Shown one piece after another: positions 1 to 7,284 of a DNA stretch of 8,754 nucleotides (positions within the stretch are counted from its first letter, which is position 1; each line of letters begins with the position of its first letter). A program made the position numbers and the translations under genes. A model generated the notes under the pieces. The model was not told the DNA's origin and searched no databases. It saw nothing but the letters and a program-made list of their open reading frames with translations. The DNA comes from JBDHUX01 sp039809405 (lineage in GTDB: Bacteria > Patescibacteriota > Gracilibacteria > Absconditabacterales > Absconditicoccaceae): assembly GCA_039809405.1 (NCBI GenBank), contig JBDHUX010000041.1, forward strand, positions 1 through 8,754, in the 5' to 3' direction.

Positions 1-1126
1 TTGGTCCAAAGTGCCAGCAGAGATTCGTGATAAGTTTGATCGTCTAGGTATACCAGAGGCAGAGAAAAAATATCTTGCTTGAGCTTGATGACAGTATGAT
101 GCTGAGATGGTCTATCATAAATTAAAAGAAAAATATGCTACGCAGGGCGTAATATTTGATGACATGTCCAGTGCTGTCAAATTATATCCAGACATCGTCC
201 GCAAATATTTCATGAAATTGGTACCACCACACGATCACAAATTTGCCGCACTACATGGTGCGGTATGGTCTGGTGGTACATTTATATATATCCCATCTGG
301 CGTAAAATTAGAAGAACCGTTACAGGCTTATTTCCGTATGAATACTTTCTGATGATGACAGTTTGAACATACATTGATTATAGTAGAAGATGATGCAGGC
401 TGCGACTATATAGAGTGATGTTCTGCACCAAAATACGATACCAAATCTCTTCATGCATGACTTGTGGAGATATTTGTAGGTAAAAGAAGTAGGATGAGGT
501 ACTCATCAGTAGAAAATTGGAGTATAAATACTTACAACTTAAATACTAAGAGAGCGACCATATGAGAAGATAGTGTCATGGAGTGGATATGATGAAATCT
601 ATGATCTGGGACCACTATGCTTTATCCTTGTACGATATTACAGTGAGCCAGATCCAAAGCAGATCATATATGAGTGGCACTTGCAACAGCTGGTCAGAAT
701 CAAGATGTATGAAGTAAAGTTATCCATATATGAAAAAATACCTCCTCTACTATTGTATCCAAGTCTATAAGCAAAGACTGAGGTATTAGTACCTATCGCG
801 GGATAGTAGATATCCGTTCAACCGCTAAAGATGCTATAAACAGCACCGAGTGCGATGCGCTGCTTATGGATGAAATGTCTGTAAGTACCACTATACCGCA
901 TATAGTTTGCAACAATCCATCCTGAATTGTAGCTCATGAGGCATCTGCCGGTAGAGTAGATGAGACAGAGCTATTCTATATGATGAGCAGATGACTTGAT
1001 GAAGAAAAAGCTATGGCTATGATAGTGAACTGATTTATATCACCAGTCATAAAAAAATTACCACTGGAGTATGCTGGTGAACTAAATAGACTTATAGAGT
1101 TAGAGATGGAAGGTAGTGTATGATAG
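1..1126 (+). CDS. sufB: SufB, Fe-S cluster assembly scaffold (5' truncated)
   Basis: SufB is the scaffold subunit of the cytoplasmic SufBCD complex, on which iron-sulfur clusters are built before transfer to apoproteins. The frame is open from base 2 to a TAG at 1124-1126. That gives 374 codons, so roughly the first 90-100 of about 470 residues lie outside the window. Diagnostic segments include WSGGTFIYIPSGV, the VEDDAGCDYIEGCSAP block, the TECDALL segment (Cys codon 851-853, matching the cluster-binding Cys405 of E. coli SufB), AHEA (codons 932-943) and the family C-terminus LNRLIELEMEGSVG. About 20 in-frame TGA codons sit at glycine positions, including the last sense codon (1121-1123). 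The E. coli motif EHE reads AHE here, so one acidic residue is missing. No sufC, sufD or sufS follows; they may lie upstream. The next gene starts inside the end of this one. Identification is secure. Confidence 0.96.
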
Positions 1127-1752
1127 ATGTATTTGATAATAATTTATATGCTTGTGATAAATTAATGAAGATGAGGGTAGCTATAGTATTAGGAAATAAA
1201 CTTGAAGATGATTGCTCCCCTGGATATGCACTTATAGCTAGACTAGATAAAGCATATACTATGTATCAAAGTAAAGCTATAGATAAAATAATATGTTCAT
1301 GATGATATTTGTTCATGCTTAATATAAAACCAGCTAAAACCGAAGCTGAAGTTATGAAATCTTACCTTATGGATAAGTGAATTGCTAGGTGAGATATTAT
1401 TACTGAAGACAAATCTATGGATACGGTATGAAATTTGTATTATTGTTCACTAATTTTAGATAAAATTTCTAATATATCTTCAATAGTTATTATCTCAAGT
1501 TCATTCCATTTGCCTAGAATTAAATACCTATTGCTGAAAATTATGCCTAATTATACCTGCAAACTTATATGAACTGGTTTTAAAGGTAAAGATAATAAAG
1601 TGCATGAACATAAGGTTTTAAATATATATAAAGAGATATTTAAAGACTCAAGTAATAGAGAGGATGTATTCAAAATATTGTGTGAGTATGTACCTTGATA
1701 TTCTGAAACTCCTAAACGGCCTAGAAAAGACATACTATCTTTAACTTCATAA
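1120..1752 (+). CDS. DUF218 / YdcF-like (SanA-ElyC family) protein
   Basis: This 210-residue protein has the DUF218 (YdcF/SanA/ElyC) fold. Members are envelope-associated or cytosolic, and some act in peptidoglycan or polysaccharide-linked processes. The precise reaction is unknown. Family signatures in order are a first beta strand VAIVLGNK (20-27), ARLDKA (helix after it), CSGG (59-62, both glycines TGA), KTEAE (73-77), the SxxTxxN pattern at S99/T102/N105, and IISSSFHLPR with H130 and R133. There is no signal peptide or membrane helix, unlike SanA and ElyC, so it is probably cytosolic or lacks its anchor. The ATG at 1120 overlaps the sufB stop by 7 nt, which suggests translational coupling. 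ATGs at 1165 and 1171 would also leave the first strand intact. Seven TGA codons read as Gly. The C-terminus carries a basic PKRPRK patch before the TAA. Family call is good; function is open. Confidence 0.87.
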
Positions 1753-1766
1753 CTATGATCTAATAT

Positions 1767-3317
1767 ATGGTACCCATCCTATCACTCCTTATTGCTATAG
1801 CTGTATCTACTATATTTCATGATGTAGTTATATTGACGATAATTAGTTTGGTACGGGTGTGTATATTTTTTATATATGATAGATTTGTTAATAAGTCAGT
1901 TTATTTTTATATCATCAAAAAAATTTTATACATTGTCACTATATTTATTTTATCTTGAGTTGCAACATGGCGGTACGATACAAGGTATTGAGATATAGAT
2001 CTACAAGATAGTAGATATTTCCAATGAGATCTACTTGTCACCAAAGTAAACAATCCTGTTTCGTGATACGATAGGTACGATGTAAGAGATATTGATTGAA
2101 ACGACCGGATACTAAAAATTCACTGAAAATACGAACCTTGAGATGTGTTGCAACTGTCTGCGACTATTGATTTTGATAGTTATATCGATGAAAAGATATG
2201 ATTTGATGGTACTTCATCGCCATCACTTTATAACTCTATAGATGTATGATCTATAGATGACTGGGAGTATAATTTTGATTACGATAGATGGTTGAAGATG
2301 AAGTGATACATAGGTATACTTGAAACCAATCGCGCTACATACGTAGGCAGTATACTTGACTCATCGTATAAAGACATAGACTCAAATTTGTACCATTGGT
2401 GGGATAAATTTACTCTTGGTATGAGGTCTTATATCAAAAAAGTCGTACTATCTTCATATGGTCAAGATAGATATTGATGACTTATGCTTGGGATGATAGT
2501 AGGAGATAGGTCTATGATCCCAAAGTCTGATTACGATGGATTTATAGACTCTGGACTAGTACACTTGATAGCTGTAAGCGGAGGCAATATCTCTATGATA
2601 GTGATATTTTTGTGATTGATTTTATTTTTTTTACCTTATTATATAAGGATAGGTGTCATACTAATTAGTATACTATTATATAGTATGGTTTGCGGTCTTG
2701 ATAGTTCAGTTTTCCGTGCTATGGTCATGTGATCTTTGACTATATTTGCTATATATACGGGCAGGGTAGCGGATGGGTTCAGAGTACTTGGTATAGCACT
2801 TTTTGTTATGTTGTTTTACAACCCTTACTTCTTGTCATACGATATGTGATTTGTACTGTCGTTTATGGCAACCTTATGAATTATGACAGTCTCAAAAATT
2901 GATATATTTGCATATCTATGATCTTTTGGTAGATATAAGATAATCAGATATATATGACATAACTATATCATACCTTCCATATGAGCTATACTTGGTATAT
3001 TACCAGTATTATTGTTTTATAACAGCCAGTATAATTTAACTTGATTTATATGAAATTTACTTGTCATACCTCTAGTCCCAGTTATGATGGTGTGAGGTAT
3101 CGTGATTGGATTATTTTCATATACATTTCCCAATTTATATATACTTGATATATTTATAAATATACTGACTTATTTATTGAAACGAATTTACTATATCTCT
3201 GAGTTGGTAAACCAGTGGTGAGTTTATGTAATAGTAGATGGATTTATCTCTAAAATACTTGTGATATCTGTCACTATATGGATTATATACAGTACCTATA
3301 ACATAGAGTTTGATTAA
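1767..3317 (+). CDS. comEC: ComEC/Rec2-type DNA uptake channel, without metallo-beta-lactamase domain
   Basis: ComEC forms the inner-membrane channel that passes single-stranded DNA into the cytoplasm during natural transformation. The ORF is 516 residues. It has N-terminal membrane segments (about 1-63), a soluble OB-like DUF4131 region (about 75-200, with NFDYDRWLKMKGYIG), then the polytopic Competence domain. Landmarks are GLMLGMIVGDRS, HLIAVSGGNI at 266-275 (family HLLAISGLH) and NPYFLSYDMGFVLSFMATLG starting at 352 (family NP..L.d.GFqLSF.ATLG). About 23 in-frame TGA codons read as Gly. The start is the first ATG after an in-frame TAA at 1761-1763, 14 nt after the preceding gene, consistent with one operon. 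The protein ends after the membrane domain, so the C-terminal metallo-beta-lactamase nuclease domain of many ComEC proteins is absent. Such short forms are common. No other competence gene is in the window. Confidence 0.93.
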
Positions 3318-3341
3318 ATATTAACTTATATTAATATTAAC

Positions 3342-3536
3342 TTGCCGGTAATAATATTTAATATGTTGGTGAGTTATCTGCACATAAGTGATCTTGTAAT
3401 TAAATTTATTCTTAAAATATGCATACATCATAACTATACTGTATTGTGGAGTGATTTATTGGTCGTTATTTATCTTGTAAAATCTGTAATTAATAAAAAT
3501 GAGTACAATAAAACCGTCTTGAGATATAGATCATAA
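3342..3536 (+). CDS. Doubtful small hydrophobic ORF downstream of comEC
   Basis: This is a 64-codon frame opening with TTG; the first ATG, at 3363, would give 57 residues. It lies in the same frame as comEC, separated from it by the comEC TAA (3315-3317). The predicted product is hydrophobic with basic ends (ISDLVIKFILKICIHH, then WSDLLVVIYLVKS) and a lysine/arginine-rich tail. There is no recognisable domain, no TGA codon and no Shine-Dalgarno sequence. Its middle loosely resembles the final part of ComEC just upstream (YISELV...VISVTIWIIYS versus HISDLV...LLVVIYLVKS). It could therefore be a small membrane protein, a degraded copy of the ComEC end, or chance in AT-rich DNA. Evidence for a real gene is weak. 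Confidence 0.25.
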   Translation: MPVIIFNMLVSYLHISDLVIKFILKICIHHNYTVLWSDLLVVIYLVKSVINKNEYNKTVLRYRS

Positions 3537-3781
3537 TTAATAGCATACATAATAACTGAAGAGATAAGAGTAAAACCACGAGCAACATAAATACTATATG
3601 AGAAAAAGTATTTCGTGTAGGTATCATAGCACTTATATTTGTTTCTTTCTTAAATGAGAAAAGATATTTGCACGGTAAGGAATTACATCATACATTAAAT
3701 AATTATAATAAATATATGATCCATAAATCTGATATTTATAGTGATAGTACCAAACAAGACACTATATATAAAGATCAATAA
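3530..3781 (+). CDS. Possible small single-pass membrane protein without a canonical start
   Basis: Read with TGA = Gly, this frame is open for 83 codons from just after a TAG (3527-3529) to the TAA at 3779-3781. It has TGAs at 3557 and 3599. The product has a polar, Lys/Thr/Asn-rich N-terminus, a single hydrophobic stretch (VFRVGIIALIFVSFL) and a polar tail ending DTIYKDQ. This is the layout of a one-pass membrane protein. There is no ATG, GTG or TTG before the hydrophobic stretch, only ATA and ATT, so a normal start is lacking. It may be a 5'-truncated remnant. An ATG-initiated 45-codon frame with a hydrophobic middle is open on the opposite strand and is an alternative. A terminator 40 nt downstream supports transcription of the + strand here. 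Confidence 0.3.
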
Positions 3782-3822
3782 GAAGTAAATATTTAAATTA
3801 TTATAATAAGTTATATTTGTAT

Positions 3823-3850
3823 AAGTAAACTATCAAGTTTGCTTTTTTTT
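3823..3850 (+). terminator. Rho-independent terminator closing the sufB-comEC transcript
   Basis: An 8-bp stem (AAGTAAAC at 3823-3830 with GTTTGCTT at 3837-3844, one T-G wobble) closes a 6-nt loop (TATCAA). It runs straight into eight T residues at 3843-3850. The position is right for ending the + strand transcript that carries sufB, the DUF218 gene, comEC and any small ORF after it. Confidence 0.72.
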
Positions 3851-3907
3851 GTTAAAACCTCTATCTGTCCTTGTATCTATCACACAAAATAAAATATAAA
3901 AAATCTA

Positions 3908-3938
3908 TTGACAAAGAGAGAGAGAGAGAGATGATTAT
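3908..3938 (+). promoter_or_regulatory. Candidate promoter with a dinucleotide tract in its spacer
   Basis: A perfect -35 consensus TTGACA (3908-3913) is followed after 19 nt by GATTAT (3933-3938, four of six matches to TATAAT). Almost the whole spacer is an (AG)8 tract. Loss of one AG unit would give the optimal 17-nt spacing. The promoter would drive the hairpin-rich stretch and the small gene at 4110. The -10 match is modest, so this rests mainly on the -35 box and its position just after a terminator. Confidence 0.4.
3915..3931. repeat. (AG)8 microsatellite
   Basis: Eight uninterrupted AG units plus a trailing A. It is the longest dinucleotide tract in the window. It starts two bases after a consensus TTGACA box, in non-coding DNA. 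Confidence 0.95.
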
Positions 3939-3949
3939 AGATATATTGC

Positions 3950-4046
3950 AAAAGGTATTGTTCTTTAAAATATTGAGATGAAGTCTGTATTGCAGATAAA
4001 GCATCTCTGCACCTTTCTATCTGATGTACTACTCAAAGATAGATGA
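3950..4046 (+). ncRNA. Candidate structured RNA or 5' leader (hairpin cluster)
   Basis: Perfect complementary arms are nested here. AAAGGT (3951-3956) pairs with ACCTTT (4011-4016). Inside it GAGATG (3975-3980) pairs with CATCTC (4002-4007), and inside that TCTG (3984-3987) pairs with CAGA (3993-3996) over a 5-nt loop. A second hairpin, TCTATCT (4016-4022) with AGATAGA (4037-4043), abuts the first. The segment lies between a candidate promoter and the gene at 4110, so it could be a small RNA or a cis-acting leader. It does not match the conserved cores of SRP RNA, tmRNA or RNase P that I can recall. No covariation can be judged from one sequence. Confidence 0.35.
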
Positions 4047-4109
4047 CAAAACAAGTCGTAAAAAATAAAACAAATATAAAAAAAATTTTTTCAAAAAACA
4101 AAAATTATC

Positions 4110-4472
4110 ATGGAAAGTAAAGAAAAAAAGAGAATTTATCTTGGGGAAATTAGTACAACTACTAATAGCCTTACAGGACATTTTAGTAAACACGGTTGTG
4201 ACATTGAAAAAATCTATATAAAAGCTGAAGAATTAGGATTTTTGCCGAGTCAGGTGCAAAAAAGAAACCATTTCGGAGGAAACAACAGATCAGTATGGTG
4301 GAATGTATGTTTGTTGTATAATTCGCTATTTTGCGGAAGAAAAAACCTGATGAACTCAAAAACAATATCTTTTTTGCATAAGTGCTTTGGTTTTTACTGG
4401 GGCATTTTTCTTATTTCAAAATTATATATAATTTATATCCAACTGATAAGTTATGATGTATTTGATAGATAG
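4110..4472 (+). CDS. Small unknown protein, probably frameshifted after an A6 run
   Basis: As written, the frame from ATG 4110 to TAG 4470-4472 gives 120 residues. I do not recognise the family. The N-terminal half (to about residue 49, ending LPSQVQ) reads like a soluble, charged protein. After the A6 run (4258-4263) the zero frame turns into Cys/Phe/Ile-rich low-quality sequence. The +1 frame from there reads KETISEETTDQYGG, then CIIRYFAEEKTGG, with both final glycines encoded by TGA (4348, 4351), followed by a clear membrane helix (YLFCISALVFTGAFFLF) and a TAA at 4429-4431. Removing one A would give a single 106-residue protein with a C-terminal membrane anchor. That is the more convincing product. 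The extra A could be a real frameshift, a switchable tract or a sequencing error. No Shine-Dalgarno sequence is visible. Confidence 0.5.
   Translation: MESKEKKRIYLGEISTTTNSLTGHFSKHGCDIEKIYIKAEELGFLPSQVQKRNHFGGNNRSVWWNVCLLYNSLFCGRKNLMNSKTISFLHKCFGFYWGIFLISKLYIIYIQLISYDVFDR
4258..4263. repeat. A6 homopolymer at the apparent frameshift
   Basis: Six A residues within CAAAAAAG at the point where coding quality moves from one frame to the next. Five A residues would fuse the two frames into one 106-residue protein. The codon phase does not fit the classical A-AAA-AAG -1 slippery arrangement. Confidence 0.7.
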
Positions 4473-4517
4473 TTTTACTTGATAAAAATACCAACTTATT
4501 TAGTAAATAGATTGTAT

Positions 4518-4551
4518 TTGACTATAGATAGTCTTATTATCTTTATATAAT
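4518..4551 (+). promoter_or_regulatory. Candidate atpD promoter region
   Basis: TTGACT (4518-4523) lies upstream of a TATAAT (4546-4551) that ends 19 nt before the atpD ATG. The 22-nt spacing is longer than optimal, so the -35 assignment is uncertain. The block TATTATCTTTATAT (4535-4548), which runs into this -10 box, recurs upstream of serS. Confidence 0.35.
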
Positions 4552-4570
4552 TAATATCATATATAAACAA

Positions 4571-5971
4571 ATGTCACAAGGTAAGATCGTATGAATACAC
4601 GGTGTAGTGGTAGAAGCGAAGTTTGAACAAGTGCCTTCTATATACGATGCTGTTGTTGTAGAAAATAAAAATAGTGCTGGTGAGGAAGTTGTAGTAGAGG
4701 TATTGCAACAGCTTGAAGGAGGTGTAGTAAGAGGTATAGCTATGAATAGTACAGACTGACTTGCTAGATGAGATGTGATCGTAAATACTTGATCACCTAT
4801 AAAAGTACCTGTATGACCAGAAGTGTTGTGAGGTATATACAATGTACTTGGTAAGAGGATCGATGGTGGTAAAGATATCAAAACTAAAGAAACTTGGTCT
4901 ATACACAGATCTGCTCCATCTTTTACAAGTCTATCTACCAAAGCATCTATACTAGAAACTGGTATAAAGGTAATCGATCTACTTGCTCCTATACTTAAGT
5001 GAGGTAAAGTAGGACTTTTTGGTGGTGCTGGTGTAGGTAAAACTGTACTTATGCAAGAGTTTATAAATAACATTGCAAAATTTCACTCGTGAGTGAGTGT
5101 GATGTGTGGAGTTTGAGAGAGGACCCGTGAGTGAAACGATCTATATCATGAAATGAAAGATGCTGGTGTGTTGGATAAGATAGCTATGGTTTATGGTCAG
5201 ATGAACGAAACTCCTTGACCTAGACTGAGAGTTGCATACTCTGGATTGACTATGGCTGAGTATTTTCGTGATGTAGAAAACAAAGATGTATTGATGTTTA
5301 TTGATAATATATTCCGTTTTACACAAGCTGGTAGTGAGGTAAGTGCTTCACTTGGTCGTATCCCATCTGCCGTATGATATCAACCAACTTTGGCTACAGA
5401 TATGGGTGCTTTGCAAGAAAGGATCACTTCAACTGATAAGTGATCTATCACATCTATCCAAGCTGTATATGTACCAGCTGATGATCTTACTGATCCCGCT
5501 CCCGCAACTACGTTTGCTCACTTGGATAGTACGATAGTTCTAAATAGATCTATTGCAGAAAAAGGTATATATCCTGCTATCGATCCGCTTGATAGTACTT
5601 CTACTGTACTTATTCCAGAAATTGTATGAAAAGAGCACTACGACATAGCCAAATCAGCTCAAAAAATTCTCCAGAGATATAAAGAACTACAAGATATCAT
5701 AGCTATACTTGGTATGGATGAGCTATCATATGAAGATAGGATGATAGTATATAGAGCTAGGAAACTAGAAAGATTTCTTGGACAGCCGATGCATGTAGCT
5801 GCTCAATTTAACGGTATGCCTTGAGTATTTGTATCAGTTGCTGATACTATCAGATCCGTAAAAACCATACTCAATGGAGAGGTTGATGAAGTACCAGAAG
5901 TATTTTTTGCAGATAAGGGTGATATAGATGCTGTTATAAGTGCATATGAAGATAGTAAGCAGTCATCATAA
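4571..5971 (+). CDS. atpD: F1F0 ATP synthase beta subunit
   Basis: This is the complete 466-residue catalytic beta subunit of the F1 sector, which interconverts ADP + Pi and ATP at the membrane-bound rotary complex. Visible elements are the N-terminal barrel GKIVGIHGVVVEAKF, P-loop GGAGVGKT (151-158), catalytic-site VGERTREGNDLY with Glu183, Walker B LMFID (241-245), the IFRFTQAGSEVSASLGR loop, PSAVGYQPTLATDMG, and the coupling segment DELSYED (383-389; the family's DELSEED with one Glu replaced by Tyr). Fifteen TGA codons read as Gly, among them invariant glycines of the GERTREGND and VGYQPTL motifs. The ATG start gives the usual N-terminus. No Shine-Dalgarno sequence precedes it. Unusually, no other ATP synthase gene flanks it: atpG is not upstream and atpC does not follow. 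The rest of the complex, if present, is encoded elsewhere. Confidence 0.97.
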
Positions 5972-6120
5972 TATATTATAACTACTCAAAATTTTGCTAA
6001 TATATCATATTTTGTTGACATATATCCTTATATATCATAAAACAACTTATAATTACATTTGTAATTTGTTTATACAAAATTATAATAACGTTATGTAATT
6101 AGATAAATTGTGAACCATAT
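5972..6120. other. Non-coding AT-rich stretch with a short inverted repeat
   Basis: No open frame of useful length on either strand under table 25. It contains a 7-bp inverted repeat, AATTACA / TGTAATT around a TT centre (6051-6066), which could be an operator or simply AT-rich chance. A TTGACA at 6015-6020 has no well-placed -10 partner. Confidence 0.4.
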
Positions 6121-6160
6121 AAAAACGATCTGAGAAAGTAGCAGAGCTTGGATCGTTTTT
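6121..6160. terminator. Long perfect hairpin terminator, probably bidirectional
   Basis: AAAAACGATC (6121-6130) and GATCGTTTTT (6151-6160) form a perfect 10-bp stem. The next five pairs inward (CTGAG with CTTGG, two wobbles) may extend the core. The T tract on one side and A tract on the other let it act on both strands. It ends the atpD transcript about 150 nt after the stop codon. Confidence 0.7.
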
Positions 6161-6191
6161 ATTTATTGTTCTTTACCTCATTGTACATGAT

Positions 6192-6219
6192 TTGCAATCT
6201 ATACATATTTGAATATAAT
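6192..6219 (+). promoter_or_regulatory. Promoter of the UbiA-like gene
   Basis: TTGCAA (6192-6197, four of six matches), a 16-nt spacer and a perfect TATAAT (6214-6219). The -10 box ends 28 nt before the ATG at 6248 and the promoter follows a terminator, as expected for a separate transcription unit. Confidence 0.5.
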
Positions 6220-6247
6220 CAGATGATAATATACTAGTATTAATTAC

Positions 6248-6997
6248 ATGCAGTCTAATATGTTATGATTTAATCTCAAAGAGATATATAAGATATCAAA
6301 GCCAAATTTATGGTGGATTTTTTTATGACTTTATGTGGTTGGTATTATAATTGCAGTTGTCTCTATCTGGAGGTCCAGTGGATCAGATTATATTCAAATA
6401 ATCAATCTATCATCTATATTATTTCTAATTTATTTCACACTTCCAGCAAATCTCTTATTTAATGCAATTTACTATTTATATGATGATATAGATCAATGGC
6501 GATCTGATGATATCATAATGCCACCCAAATTTGGCCTGTTGGCATGGATTGGTATTATGAACTTGCCATTTATACTATTTTTTATACTACCAAATCCAGA
6601 GAGTTATCTATGTTTTATACTATGGATAATTTGTGTTATCGTCTATCAAATACCGAAATTTAATACCAAAGAAACTATTTTTTTGGATAGTATTACATTG
6701 ACACTGATATACTACCTACCGGTTTTGTTGGGGTATTTTGTAGTTGACTTGTCCTGGATTAGCTGGTTTGCAATACTTGGATGATTTGCACGAGCTATAT
6801 CTTTGGTCGCTTTGATTACAAGTTCGTATGATAGACCTATGTATAAATTATTTGGAAAACAAGGCAATCTTATTTATACAGCGTTTTTTGCTGTACTTGG
6901 TTGACTGTTACTCTATGTAAATCTTTGATATATAAGTATAATCTGATCTATTTTACTTGTATGGTGTAGTATCTGGTACTATTTCAAGCCCAATTAA
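6248..6997 (+). CDS. UbiA-like prenyltransferase family membrane protein (divergent)
   Basis: This 249-residue protein has about seven or eight hydrophobic segments. UbiA-family enzymes move prenyl groups onto acceptors in the membrane (quinones, hemes, carotenoids, lipids) and use two Asp-rich motifs to hold Mg-diphosphate. The family resemblance lies in the start (SKPNLWW before the first helix) and the segment TLPANLLFNAIYYLYDDID (64-82). That segment looks like the lycopene-elongase subgroup's LPAN...ND..D block. However, the leading Asn-Asp is Tyr-Tyr, the second Asp-rich motif is not evident (only SSYDRP in the right area), and the protein is shorter than usual. It may use an unusual substrate or be catalytically reduced. 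Six TGA codons read as Gly. The ATG at 6248 is chosen because it includes the KPNLWW segment. Its stop overlaps the stop of a convergent gene. Confidence 0.6.
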
Positions 6998-7248
6998 TTT
7001 GGAGTTCTTATATCTATAGTAGGCAATTCTATTATAGAGTTTAGAAACTTGTTACATTCTCAGTATAATGTTTCATAAACACAGCCAGCTATAAGCTCTA
7101 CCATATTTTTTCAATCGTGTCAAAACTCTCACTTATAACCTATGCTGAGTATTATTTGCTTTGTGTACATATTACTTTCTCGTTCTGTCTCTATACTATA
7201 ATAGTTTATTTTTTTGAAAATAGGTATGTGTTCGTATCAAATTTGCAT
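6994..7248 (-). CDS. Small unknown protein visible only with TGA = Gly
   Basis: On the minus strand an ATG at 7248 opens 84 codons to a TAA at 6994-6996, with five in-frame TGA codons (residues 4, 40, 43, 46 and 63). Under the standard code no frame is visible here. The product looks like a genuine soluble protein: KQIILSIGYKGEFGHDGKNM is followed by a helix-like VELIAGCVYETLYGECNKFL and the tail IIELPTIDIRTPN. I do not recognise a family. There is no signal peptide. Its stop shares the TTAA at 6994-6997 with the convergent UbiA-like gene. It lies 36 nt downstream of, and in the same frame as, the last part of the broken secreted-protein gene. Only two TAA codons (7285-7287, 7258-7260) separate them, so it may instead be the 3' end of that gene. 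A shorter start at the ATG of residue 27 is possible. Confidence 0.5.
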
Positions 7249-7284
7249 TTTTAATTTTTATTTTGTATATATTATTTTGTTGTC

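Noticed and set aside
573..770. 65-codon + strand frame inside sufB
   Set aside because: Out of frame with SufB, whose homology runs continuously across the region under table 25.
2..3317. sufB and comEC as pseudogenes riddled with nonsense TGA codons, or selenoproteins
   Set aside because: All the TGAs align with glycine positions and no frameshifts are present. Dozens of selenocysteines per gene, without SECIS-like elements, are not plausible.
3598..3678. Short ATG-initiated + strand frame (26 codons) overlapping the single-pass membrane ORF
   Set aside because: Very short, no recognisable features and a less protein-like composition than the overlapping frame.
4258..4264. Programmed -1 frameshift on an A-AAA-AAG slippery site as in dnaX
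   Set aside because: The codon phase is wrong for that heptamer and the required shift is +1, so tract-length change or sequence error fits better.
4543..5073. 176-codon open frame on the minus strand opposite atpD
   Set aside because: It is a shadow of the secure atpD gene. Its sequence is Ser/Thr/Leu-rich low complexity produced by the antisense of atpD codons.
6051..6066. Inverted repeat AATTACA/TGTAATT as a specific operator
   Set aside because: Seven AT-rich pairs with no promoter placed next to it are compatible with chance. Recorded only as part of the non-coding stretch.
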